This document shows, piece after piece, positions 7,439 to 14,729 of a stretch of DNA of 22,278 bases. Within the stretch, counting starts at the first letter, position 1, and every line of letters begins with the position of its first letter. The notes below the pieces were generated by a model, which did not search any database, had not been told where the DNA came from, and saw only the letters and a list, made by a program, of their open reading frames with translations. The translations under genes and the position numbers were made by a program. Origin of the DNA: DTHT01 sp037444625 (GTDB taxonomy: Bacteria > Acidobacteriota > Terriglobia > Bryobacterales > Bryobacteraceae); contig JBBIMA010000068.1 in assembly GCA_037444625.1 (NCBI GenBank), positions 1 to 22,278 of the forward strand. The letters run 5' to 3'.

Positions 7439-8617
7439 ATGATGTCAACCACGGACCGCCCTCCGCGGATTCTGCTAGTCGAGGATAACCCGGCCGATGC
7501 CGAGTGGGTCTGCGAGTGGCTGGAGGAATGCGGGGCCGGCTACCGCATCGAGCACGCAAGTCGGCTCTCGGAGGCGGTGGCGCGGCTGGCCGGCTCCAGG
7601 GCGGACTTGGTGCTGCTGGACCTGATGCTGCCCGACAGCGCGGGCTTGGACACGTTCCTGGAAGTCCGGCGGCGCGCGCCGGCGTCGGCCGTAGTGGTGC
7701 TCAGCGGCTTGCAAGACGAAGCGCTGGCCTTGCGCGCCGTGCAAGCCGGAGCGCAGGACTATCTGGTCAAAGGGCGGACGCCGCCGGAGATCCTGGTGCG
7801 CTCGCTGCGCTACGCCCTGGAGCGGCAGCGCAACGCGGAGCGCCTGCGGCCGGCGCCGGGCGGGCCGCTGCGCAGCCCGGGCAAACTGATCGCCGTGCTG
7901 GGGGCCAAAGGTGGGGTCGGGACCACGACGGTGGCGGCTAATCTGGCCGCGGCGCTGGCTCGCCGGACCTCGGTGATCGCCGCCGAGCTGGAGGGGATGG
8001 GCGCGGGACTGGCCGAGTGCTTCCGCATCCCCGCGGGTGGTGATTCGCTGTGGGAGTGCGAGCGGCCGGACGAGGTCGAACTGGAACGGCGGCTGTGGAA
8101 GCTGCCCTCGGGCCTGCGCGTGTTGCTGGGGCCGCAATCGGGGCGTGCCCCGGCCGAGGCGACCCCCGAGCAGACCGACGCGGTGCTGGAAAAGCTGATC
8201 TGGCTGGCGGAGCGGGTCGTGCTGGATCTGCCCCCGCGAGCTTCGGCCGCCAATTGCGCCGCGATCCGCCGGGCCGATTCAGTGCTGCTGGTGGTCGAAC
8301 GGGAGCCTTCGGCGGTGGCGGCGGGCCGCCGCCTGCTGGCTTTTCTGCGGAGCGCCTGCCGGATGCAGGGACTGGTGCGGCTGGCGGTGGTCAACCGCGT
8401 CTCTTTCGCTTGTCCGATGCCGTTGGCCGAGATCGAGCGGGAGCTCGAGTTGGGGGTGAGCGGCGTGATTCCGCCCAATCCCGACCTGTGCTTGCAGGCC
8501 CGCAAGATGGGAGCGCCTCTGGTGTATCTTCAGCCGGAAAGCGCGGTGGCCGCAGCGCTCGAGGAGTTGGCCGGCAAGCTGGAACAGGAAGCGCTGGTGG
8601 CCCGGCAAACCGCCTGA
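7439..8617 (+). CDS. Receiver domain fused to ParA/CpaE-type ATPase
   Basis: 392 residues. Residues 10-130 form a CheY-like receiver: acidic pair Glu15/Asp16, phospho-acceptor Asp61 (LLDLMLP), Ser89 and Lys111 (YLVKG). Residues 150-380 form a MinD/ParA ATPase of the CpaE/TadZ type, with a deviant Walker A (GAKGGVGTTT, 155-164), a VVLDLPP Walker-B-like strand and a NRVS segment after LRLAVV. The signature lysine Lys157 is kept, but the second P-loop lysine is Thr162, as in atypical TadZ/CpaE proteins that direct pilus machinery to a cell site. It is the probable phosphorylation target of the kinase upstream. No tad/cpa pilus gene lies in the window. The start may be the ATG at 7439 or the next one at 7442. 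Confidence 0.88.
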   Translation: MMSTTDRPPRILLVEDNPADAEWVCEWLEECGAGYRIEHASRLSEAVARLAGSRADLVLLDLMLPDSAGLDTFLEVRRRAPASAVVVLSGLQDEALALRAVQAGAQDYLVKGRTPPEILVRSLRYALERQRNAERLRPAPGGPLRSPGKLIAVLGAKGGVGTTTVAANLAAALARRTSVIAAELEGMGAGLAECFRIPAGGDSLWECERPDEVELERRLWKLPSGLRVLLGPQSGRAPAEATPEQTDAVLEKLIWLAERVVLDLPPRASAANCAAIRRADSVLLVVEREPSAVAAGRRLLAFLRSACRMQGLVRLAVVNRVSFACPMPLAEIERELELGVSGVIPPNPDLCLQARKMGAPLVYLQPESAVAAALEELAGKLEQEALVARQTA

Positions 8618-8677
8618 TCGCGGCCCCACCCTACCGTGCCGTGCCCCGGGGCGGCTGTCTCCCTCCGCCGGATCGAG

Positions 8678-8683
8678 TATGAT
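8678..8683 (+). promoter_or_regulatory. Putative -10 hexamer TATGAT for the 8708-13729 operon
   Basis: TATGAT lies in the 90-base gap after the receiver-ATPase gene, 24 bases before the ATG at 8708. A GGGA ribosome site (8696-8699) sits between. It is the only promoter-like element I see before the diol dehydratase genes downstream. No clear -35 is seen. Confidence 0.4.
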
Positions 8684-8707
8684 TGTGGAGTCGTTGGGAA
8701 CCTCGCC

Positions 8708-11098
8708 ATGCGGCTTGCCGACGTGCTGCTCTGTGTCGCGCTGGCGGCGGGCTCGGCGGCGGCCCAGCTTACGCCGCCGTTGCGCATCGCTCCCGACCGG
8801 CTGGCCTTTACGGCCGTGGCGGAGGGGGAATCCCCGCCGCCGCAGGCGGTGGCGATCATCACCGCCGACGGCTCCCCGTTCGAGTTCCAAATAGAAGCCG
8901 ACAGCGGAACACCCGGCTCGCCGCCGCCCGCCTGGTTGACGCTCAACCTGAAGCGCGGCTCGGCGCCGGCCCGGTTGCTGGTCGGGGTGAATGCCCAGGG
9001 GCTGGAGCCCGGCGATTACGGTCCGGCGCGGCTGCACGTGAACACCAGCCGCGGCCTGCCGGCGGGCGGGCCGATCCCGGTCACCCTCAGGGTGGTGCGC
9101 CGCGCGGCGGAGCTGGTCGTGGAGCCTGCGGCCCTCGGCTTCGAGGCTCGGCTGGGCGGCCCGGATACGCTGGAGCGGGGCTTGCTGGTGCGCAACCGCG
9201 GCTCGGGCAGGCTGGAGGCGGGCGACATCTCGGTTTCCAGCACCGCACCCTGGTTGCGGGCTGCCGTCGAGGGCTGCGCCGAGGTCTGCCTGATCCGCGT
9301 CACGGTGAAGACCCAGGGTCTGCGTCCGGGCCCGCACCGCGGCGTGCTCCGGATCGCGACGCCGCTGGGAGCGCGGGAGGCGCCGTCGGTTCTGTACCTG
9401 GCGGAGCGGGGCGCCTGGATGGAGGTGGACCCGCCCGCGGCCGTCTTTCAGGCTCGGGCGGGTCATGGCACAGGCGAACAACGGCGGGTGCGTATCCTCA
9501 ACGCCGGAGAGGGGAAGCTGAACTGGAGGGCGGAGATTCTGGCCGGGCGGCCTTGGCTGAGGCTGGACAGCTCCTCCGGCACGGCCACGGCAGCCGAGCC
9601 CGGGCTGTTGAATCTTTCGGCCGAGCCGGCCACGCTCGCCCCGGGACGGCACTACGCGCTGGTGAAGATCTCTTGCCCCGAAGCGCCCAACTCGCCGAAC
9701 TACCTGGTGGCGGCTTTGGATCTCCTGGCGGCGGATGCCCCGCCCGCGCCGTCGTTTTCCCAGACCGGGCTGTTCTTTGTGATCACGGCCGGCGAGCCCG
9801 CGCCCGATTCGCAATCCGTGCTGCTGTACGCCAGCAACGCCGACGCCTTGCCGTTCCGGGGCGGCGTGCAAATGTACCAAGGCGCAAGCTGGCTCTCGGC
9901 GACTCCTACGCGGGGCGAAGTTTCCACCGGCTCGCCCGCGCGCATCACGCTAGGGGCGGCGGCCGGGTTGGCGGGCGGCGTCTATCGCGGCGCGGCCGTG
10001 TTCTGTTTCAATCAGCCGCGCCCGGCGGCGGTCAACGTGGTCTTCATTGTGCGAAACACGGAGCCGGAGCGCTGCACGCCGTCCTCGCTGGCGCCGCTGG
10101 CGACCAGTTTGCCCGAGGGCTTCGAAGTGCGCGCCGGACTTCCGCTTCCCCTGCGTTTGAGCGTGCTGGACGACTGCGGGCGGCCGGCGGAGGACGCTTT
10201 GGCCGTGGCGACTTTTTCGAACGGCGATCCGGCGATTGCCTTGCGCCCCGTGGGCGGCGGCGTGTATGCCGGCCTGTGGACGCCGCGCTCGCCGGCCGCC
10301 TCGATGGCGGTGCGTTTCCATGCCTGGGCCGGGCCGGCGAGGAGCGCCGTCTCGGGCTCCGCCGAGCTGACCGGCGTGGTTGTGGATGGCCGCGCTCCCG
10401 GGCTGGCGCCGTTCGGCATCTTGAACAATCTTGACCCGCGGGTCGGCGCCCCGCTGGCGCCGGGAACCATCGTCCAAGTCTACGGCGCCGACTTAGCTCC
10501 CAGGACCCTCCAGCCCTCGCTGGTTGCCGGCCGGCTGCCGGTCGAGCAAGACGGCGTCTCGCTCATCATCGGGGAGCTGGCCGCGCCACTGTATTACCTG
10601 AGCGCCGGGCAAATCAACGCGCAGGTTCCGGTCGAGCTGCTGGGCGGCCGGCGCTATCAGGCTCTGCTGTCGAGCGGCGGTGCTTTTACGCTTCCCGAGC
10701 CGGTGGATTTGGGGCTGGTCGCTCCGGCCGTGGCGGTCTTGGACGACGGCCGGGCCATCGCCCAGGACGCCCGGTGGCGCCTGATAGATCCGAGCAATCC
10801 TGCTCGCCCCGGCGATTACGTCGTCATTTACCTCACCGGCCTGGGATTGACCGATCCCCTGGTGGCCTCAGGCGTGCCTGCGCCTCGCGGACCGCGCCTG
10901 GCCGAGTGCGTCTTCAAGCCTCAGGTGACGCTGAACGGCCGGCCGGCGGAGATTGTCTTTGCCGGCCTGACGCCCGACGCGGTCGGCCTTTACCAGATCA
11001 ACTTCCGGATTCCGCCGGAGACGGCGCCGGGCGATCTGACGCTGCTCGTCACCCAGGAGGGCGTCTCGAGCAACCCGGCGATTCTGGCGGTCCGCTGA
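8708..11098 (+). CDS. Secreted protein with C-terminal TIGR03437-type (Solibacter) domain
   Basis: 796 residues. The start is set by a classical signal peptide (MRLADVLLCVALAAGSAAA, then QL); the frame is open to 8636, but those 24 residues would bury the signal. The body up to about residue 560 consists of beta-rich repeats resembling immunoglobulin/BACON-like modules, with recurring 'PxxLxF...L.VRN.G.G' and 'APWLRA' or 'ASWLSATP' type phrases. From about residue 570 comes the acidobacterial C-terminal module: GILNNLDPRVG, then IVQVYGADLAP, YYLSAGQINAQVP and a YQINFRIPPETAPG near the end. The function of this module is not established; surface or extracellular display is inferred. Its stop is two bases from the start of the fused diol dehydratase gene, so the two are very probably co-transcribed. 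Confidence 0.85.
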   Translation: MRLADVLLCVALAAGSAAAQLTPPLRIAPDRLAFTAVAEGESPPPQAVAIITADGSPFEFQIEADSGTPGSPPPAWLTLNLKRGSAPARLLVGVNAQGLEPGDYGPARLHVNTSRGLPAGGPIPVTLRVVRRAAELVVEPAALGFEARLGGPDTLERGLLVRNRGSGRLEAGDISVSSTAPWLRAAVEGCAEVCLIRVTVKTQGLRPGPHRGVLRIATPLGAREAPSVLYLAERGAWMEVDPPAAVFQARAGHGTGEQRRVRILNAGEGKLNWRAEILAGRPWLRLDSSSGTATAAEPGLLNLSAEPATLAPGRHYALVKISCPEAPNSPNYLVAALDLLAADAPPAPSFSQTGLFFVITAGEPAPDSQSVLLYASNADALPFRGGVQMYQGASWLSATPTRGEVSTGSPARITLGAAAGLAGGVYRGAAVFCFNQPRPAAVNVVFIVRNTEPERCTPSSLAPLATSLPEGFEVRAGLPLPLRLSVLDDCGRPAEDALAVATFSNGDPAIALRPVGGGVYAGLWTPRSPAASMAVRFHAWAGPARSAVSGSAELTGVVVDGRAPGLAPFGILNNLDPRVGAPLAPGTIVQVYGADLAPRTLQPSLVAGRLPVEQDGVSLIIGELAAPLYYLSAGQINAQVPVELLGGRRYQALLSSGGAFTLPEPVDLGLVAPAVAVLDDGRAIAQDARWRLIDPSNPARPGDYVVIYLTGLGLTDPLVASGVPAPRGPRLAECVFKPQVTLNGRPAEIVFAGLTPDAVGLYQINFRIPPETAPGDLTLLVTQEGVSSNPAILAVR

Positions 11099-11100
11099 GC

Positions 11101-13320
11101 ATGCTCTCGAAACGCTCTCAAGCCCGGGCGCGGCGTCCGATTCAGCGGGACAGTTTCATCGAGGAATGGCCCGAGGCCGGGCTGAGTCTGTTCGACAGTC
11201 CGTACGATCCGCCCGCCACGCTGCGCATCGCCGGAGGGCGGATCGTCGAGCTGGACGGCAGAGAGGAGTCCGACTTCGACCTGCTGGATCGCTTCATCGC
11301 ACGCCACGCCATTGACTTGGAGTCGGCGCCGGAGGCGATGGCGCTGGAGGCGGAGGATCTGGCGCGCCGGCTGACCGACATCCGCGTGCCGCGCGCCGAG
11401 CTGGTGCGGCTTTGCGGGGGCCTGACGCCGGCGCGCCTGACGCAGGTGGTCGGGCGGCTGAACGTCGTCGAGATGATGATGGCCCTTCAAAAAATGCGTG
11501 CCCGGCGCACTCCGGCCAATCAGGCCCACATCACGAACCGCAGGGAGAACCCTGCGCTGCTGGCGGCGGACGCGGCCGAAGCGGTCGAGCGCGGCTTCGC
11601 CGAACTGGAGACCACGGTGGGCGTCTCGCGCTACGCGCCCTTGAATGCGCTGGCCGTGCTGGTGGGTTCGCAGACCGGGCGCGGCGCGGCCCTCACTCAG
11701 TGCGCGGTGGAGGAGGCTCTGGGTCTCCGGCTGGCCCTGCTGGGGCTGACCAGCTATGCCGAGACCCTTTCGGTCTACGGGAGCGAAGAGGCCTTCCGCG
11801 ACGGCGACGACACTCCCTGGTCGAAGGCCTTCCTGGCCTCGGCCTACGCCTCGCGGGGAATCAAGGTGCGCTTCACCTCGGGCTCCGGTTCGGAGGCTTT
11901 GATGGGGCACGCCGGCGGCCGCTCGATGATGTACCTGGAGGCCCGCTGTCTGATGGTGGTCAAAGGGGCGGGCGCGCAGGGCGTGCAGAACGGCTCGATC
12001 AGTTGCGTCGCCTTGCCGGAGTCGCTGCCCGGGGGCGTGCGGGCGGTGCTGGCGGAGAACTTGATGGCGGCCATGCTCGATCTGGAAGTGGCCTCGGGCA
12101 ACGACGCCATGGCCTCGCACTCCGAGATCCGCAAGACCGCCAAGCTGATGCTCCAGTTCCTGCCCGGGGCGGACTTCATTTTCTCCGGCTACAGCCTGAT
12201 GCCCCGGGAGGACAATCTTTTCGGCGGGGGCAACTTCGACGCGGAGGATCTGGACGACTACAACGTGCTCCAGCGTGACATGCAGGTGGACGGCGGCCTG
12301 CGTCCGGTGCGCGAACAGGAGTTGCTCGCCGTGCGGCGCCGGGCGGCGCAGGCGATCCAGGCGGTGTTTGCGGAGCTGGGCTTGCCGCCCATTCGGGACG
12401 AGGAGGTGGAGGCGGCGGTGCTGGCCCGTTCCAGCGAGGACATGCCGGAGCGGGACGCGGTGGCCGACCTGGCCGCGGCCGAAGCCTTCCTGCGGCGGGG
12501 CGGCAACGCGGTGGAAGTGATCAGGGCCCTGGCGCGGCGCGGCTTCCGGGACATCGCGGAGAAAATCCTGGCTCTCGAAAAGCTGCGGGTTTCGGGGGAC
12601 TATCTGCAAACCTCGGCCTTGCTGCTGCCCGGCGGGCGCGTGCTGAGCGCGATCAACGATCCTAACGACTATCGTGGCCCGGGGACCGGATACCGGCTGA
12701 GCGCGGAGCGCTGGGCTGAGATCGCCGGGCTGCCGCAAGCGGCCGATCCGCGCACGGTGGGGCGGGGGTCGGGGGCCGCCCCTTGCTTGCGTTCGGCGGG
12801 GGAAGCGGCTCGCAGCGACGATCCGCTCGATGTGGTCATCGCGGTCGGCCCGGCCTTCGGCGGCGCGCTGGAGACGACCCTGCTCGGCCTGCCCCATCGG
12901 AGCGTGCTGGAGGCCCTGATGGCGGGCGTGCGGGAGGAGGGCCTCAGGCCGCGCGTCGTCAAGATTCATCACACGGCGGACTGCGGCTTCATCGGCCATG
13001 CCGGGGCGCAGTTGAGCGGTTCGGGCGTGGCCGTAGGCATCCAGTCCAAAGGCACCACGGTGATTCACCGGCGCGGGCTGGCGCCCTTGGACAACCTCGA
13101 ACTGTTTCCCCAGGCGCCCAACCTGACGCTGGAGACCTACCGCCAAATCGGCCGCAACGCGGCCCGATACGCCAAGGGCGAGCCGGTGGCGCCTCTGCCG
13201 GTGGAGATTGACAACATGGCGCGCCTGAAGTACATCGTCAAGACGACCATCCTGCACCGGCGCGAGATCGAGCAGGTGGTCGAGGGCCGTCCGCCCGAGG
13301 AGATGGACTGGGATGAGTGA
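11101..13320 (+). CDS. pduCD: B12-dependent diol dehydratase, fused large and medium subunits (PduC-PduD)
   Basis: 739 residues. The enzyme dehydrates 1,2-propanediol (or glycerol) to an aldehyde by an adenosylcobalamin radical mechanism. Residues 1-552 are the large subunit and 575-739 the medium subunit, joined by a 22-residue linker. The large part keeps the numbering of the Klebsiella enzyme: Gln141, His143, Glu170, Glu221, Gln296, Ser301, Asp335 and Ser362 are all present, so it should be active. Position 336, Gln in Klebsiella, is Ala. The medium part has VVIAVGPAFG, LSGSGVAVGIQSKG and LFPQAPNLTLETYRQIG. The N-terminal microcompartment-targeting peptide of PduD is absent. No reactivase or shell gene is nearby. 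The small-subunit gene overlaps by eight bases. In these organisms 1,2-propanediol could come from rhamnose or fucose (inference). Confidence 0.95.
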   Translation: MLSKRSQARARRPIQRDSFIEEWPEAGLSLFDSPYDPPATLRIAGGRIVELDGREESDFDLLDRFIARHAIDLESAPEAMALEAEDLARRLTDIRVPRAELVRLCGGLTPARLTQVVGRLNVVEMMMALQKMRARRTPANQAHITNRRENPALLAADAAEAVERGFAELETTVGVSRYAPLNALAVLVGSQTGRGAALTQCAVEEALGLRLALLGLTSYAETLSVYGSEEAFRDGDDTPWSKAFLASAYASRGIKVRFTSGSGSEALMGHAGGRSMMYLEARCLMVVKGAGAQGVQNGSISCVALPESLPGGVRAVLAENLMAAMLDLEVASGNDAMASHSEIRKTAKLMLQFLPGADFIFSGYSLMPREDNLFGGGNFDAEDLDDYNVLQRDMQVDGGLRPVREQELLAVRRRAAQAIQAVFAELGLPPIRDEEVEAAVLARSSEDMPERDAVADLAAAEAFLRRGGNAVEVIRALARRGFRDIAEKILALEKLRVSGDYLQTSALLLPGGRVLSAINDPNDYRGPGTGYRLSAERWAEIAGLPQAADPRTVGRGSGAAPCLRSAGEAARSDDPLDVVIAVGPAFGGALETTLLGLPHRSVLEALMAGVREEGLRPRVVKIHHTADCGFIGHAGAQLSGSGVAVGIQSKGTTVIHRRGLAPLDNLELFPQAPNLTLETYRQIGRNAARYAKGEPVAPLPVEIDNMARLKYIVKTTILHRREIEQVVEGRPPEEMDWDE

Positions 13321-13729
13321 GGCGCCGGAGTACCCGTTGGCCGAGAAGCAGCCGGGACGCTTGAAGACCCCTTCCGGATTGTCCTTCGAGGAGATTACGC
13401 TGGAAGCCGTGCTGGCAGGGCGTGTGGGCATGGAGGATCTGCGGGTGACCGCCGAGGCGCTGGAGCTTCAGGCCGAGATCGCGCGCCGGGCGGGCCGCCG
13501 CCGGCTGGCCGAGAATCTGGCGCGGGCGGCCGAACTGACGCGCGTGCCCGAGGAGCGCATTCTGGCGATCTATCAGGCGCTGCGGCCCGGGCGAAGCAGC
13601 CGCGAGCAGTTGCACGCGCTGGCGGCCGAGTTGGAGGACGACTACCGAGCGGTGCGCACCGCTGCGTTGTTGCGGGAGGCGGCTGAGGCGGCCTCCCCCG
13701 GTCCGGCTGGTCCGGGCGAGAGCGGCTGA
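13313..13729 (+). CDS. pduE: Diol dehydratase small subunit
   Basis: 138 residues, against about 173 in Salmonella PduE. The missing part is the N-terminal extension that helps encapsulate the enzyme in microcompartments; the protein starts almost directly at the conserved YPLAEKQPG. Other family hallmarks are TPSGLSFEEITLEAVLAGRVG, the DLRVTAEALELQAEIA helix, and the near-invariant RAAELTRVPEERILAIYQALRPGRSS. It completes the alpha-beta-gamma set with the fused subunit upstream, whose reading frame it overlaps (13313-13320), so translation is probably coupled. The last 15 residues are a low-complexity Pro/Gly tail that looks dispensable. Confidence 0.94.
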   Translation: MSEAPEYPLAEKQPGRLKTPSGLSFEEITLEAVLAGRVGMEDLRVTAEALELQAEIARRAGRRRLAENLARAAELTRVPEERILAIYQALRPGRSSREQLHALAAELEDDYRAVRTAALLREAAEAASPGPAGPGESG

Positions 13730-13748
13730 AGCGGGCCCGGCCGCTCTC
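13718..13748 (+). terminator. Hairpin between two convergent genes
   Basis: GAGAGCGGC (13718-13726) and GCCGCTCTC (13740-13748) form a perfect 9-base inverted repeat with a 13-base loop. It covers the pduE stop (13727-13729) and reaches into the stop of the minus-strand isomerase gene (13747-13749), so it could serve both directions. There is no T-run, so intrinsic termination is uncertain. Confidence 0.42.
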
Positions 13749-14652
13749 AGCCGAAGGCCTCTTTCAGGAGGGCGAAGCTCTTGGGCACCGCGGTCTCGGC
13801 CGGCTCTTTGCCCTCCATCTCCAGGGAGACCCAGCCCGCGTAGCCGGCGGCGCGCAGGATCGCGGCGATGCGCTTGTAGTCCAGATCCAGCGTGTACCAC
13901 TCGCCCCCGCCGTGATAGGTCTTGGCCTGCACGATGACGGCGTGCGGCGCCAGTTTCTCGATCTCGGGATAGGGATCGCCCGGGAAGTTGCCGGTGTCCA
14001 GGTTGATGCCGAACCAGGGCGAACGGATGGCGCGATAGATGCGCAGCAGGTTTTCGGTCTGGGTGGTGAGTCCCCAATGGTTCTCGAGCGCCAGGATGAC
14101 GCCGGCCTTCTCGGCCGCCGGCAGGCAGGCCTCGATGCACTGGATGCACCAGGCGAAGGCGTCTTCGTCGCTGTAGCCCGGCAGGGGCGGCTCGATGCCG
14201 CGCACCTTCATCAGTTCGTCGAAGGAGCGGATGGTTCCCCAGCGCCCGGAATTGATGCGGATGCAAGGGATGCCGAGCCGCGCCGCCAGCTCGATGGAAT
14301 GCTGGGTGTGCTCGACCGCCTTGCGGCGCGCCTCCGCGCTGGGGGAGACGAAATTCTGGTGGATGGAAAGCATCACCAGATCGAGCGTGTGGCGGAAGGC
14401 CAGCCGTTTGAGCTGGTTGAGGTAGGCGGCCGATTCGTCCCGCATTTGCCGGTGCAGGATCTCGACGCCGTCGAAGCCGATGCGCGCGGCCTCCTCTATC
14501 ACCCGCTCGATCGGGTACCGTTCGGGTTTGAAGTGCCAGTAGGAGTAGGTCGAGACGGCCAGGCGGATGCGGCGCGCCGGCTCGGCCGCCGCCAGGCCCG
14601 CGGTCGCGCCGAGGGGCGCGGCCCGAAGCAGTTGCCGCCGCGAGAGTTCCAT
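13747..14652 (-). CDS. Tat-exported sugar isomerase/epimerase-like TIM-barrel protein
   Basis: 301 residues of the xylose-isomerase-like TIM-barrel (AP endonuclease 2) superfamily. A twin-arginine signal starts the protein (LSRRQLLRAAPLGATAGLAAA, 3-23). Family hallmarks are LAVSTYSYW at strand 1, IGFDGVEIL (58-66), the metal-side residues Glu190 (LALENHWG), Asp219 (INLDTGNF), His247 (AKTYHGGG) and Glu278 or Glu280 (SLEMEG). These match the Glu-Asp-His-Glu metal set of the epimerases. Exported members often sit near Gfo/Idh oxidoreductases, where they may act on keto-sugars; that role is inferred. The substrate is unknown. It diverges from the BNR-repeat gene across a 77-base spacer. Confidence 0.87.
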   Translation of the reverse strand: MELSRRQLLRAAPLGATAGLAAAEPARRIRLAVSTYSYWHFKPERYPIERVIEEAARIGFDGVEILHRQMRDESAAYLNQLKRLAFRHTLDLVMLSIHQNFVSPSAEARRKAVEHTQHSIELAARLGIPCIRINSGRWGTIRSFDELMKVRGIEPPLPGYSDEDAFAWCIQCIEACLPAAEKAGVILALENHWGLTTQTENLLRIYRAIRSPWFGINLDTGNFPGDPYPEIEKLAPHAVIVQAKTYHGGGEWYTLDLDYKRIAAILRAAGYAGWVSLEMEGKEPAETAVPKSFALLKEAFG

Positions 14653-14658
14653 GCCCGG

Positions 14659-14667
14659 AAGATAGCA
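14659..14667 (-). promoter_or_regulatory. Extended -10 (TGCTATCTT) for the 14652 gene
   Basis: Read on the minus strand, TGCTATCTT is an extended -10 (TGn plus TATCTT) ending six bases before the ATG at 14652. That spacing points to a leaderless transcript. No Shine-Dalgarno sequence fits between. This is among the best promoter matches in the window. Confidence 0.48.
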
Positions 14668-14716
14668 CAGCCATCCGGCCGGGCAGGAGGGCCTTCGCCG
14701 GGCGGTCGGGATGCGA

Positions 14717-14722
14717 TAGGAT
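14717..14722 (+). promoter_or_regulatory. Putative -10 hexamer TAGGAT for the 14730 gene
   Basis: TAGGAT ends seven bases before the ATG at 14730, again at leaderless spacing. It shares the 77-base divergent spacer with the minus-strand extended -10 at 14659-14667. No -35 or ribosome site is evident. Confidence 0.38.
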
Positions 14723-14729
14723 CGCCGAC

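Noticed and set aside
8643..8652. Perfect palindrome GCCCCGGGGC
   Set aside because: It has no loop and no T-run, and it is short for GC-rich DNA; nothing supports a terminator or operator.
8636..8707. Earlier start for the TIGR03437-type protein
   Set aside because: The extra 24 residues precede a perfect signal peptide, and a -10 element lies inside this stretch.
10990..13431. 813-codon minus-strand open frame
   Set aside because: It lies opposite the clearly conserved diol dehydratase genes. The translation is Arg/His/Gln-rich low-complexity sequence, as expected from the reverse of high-GC codons.
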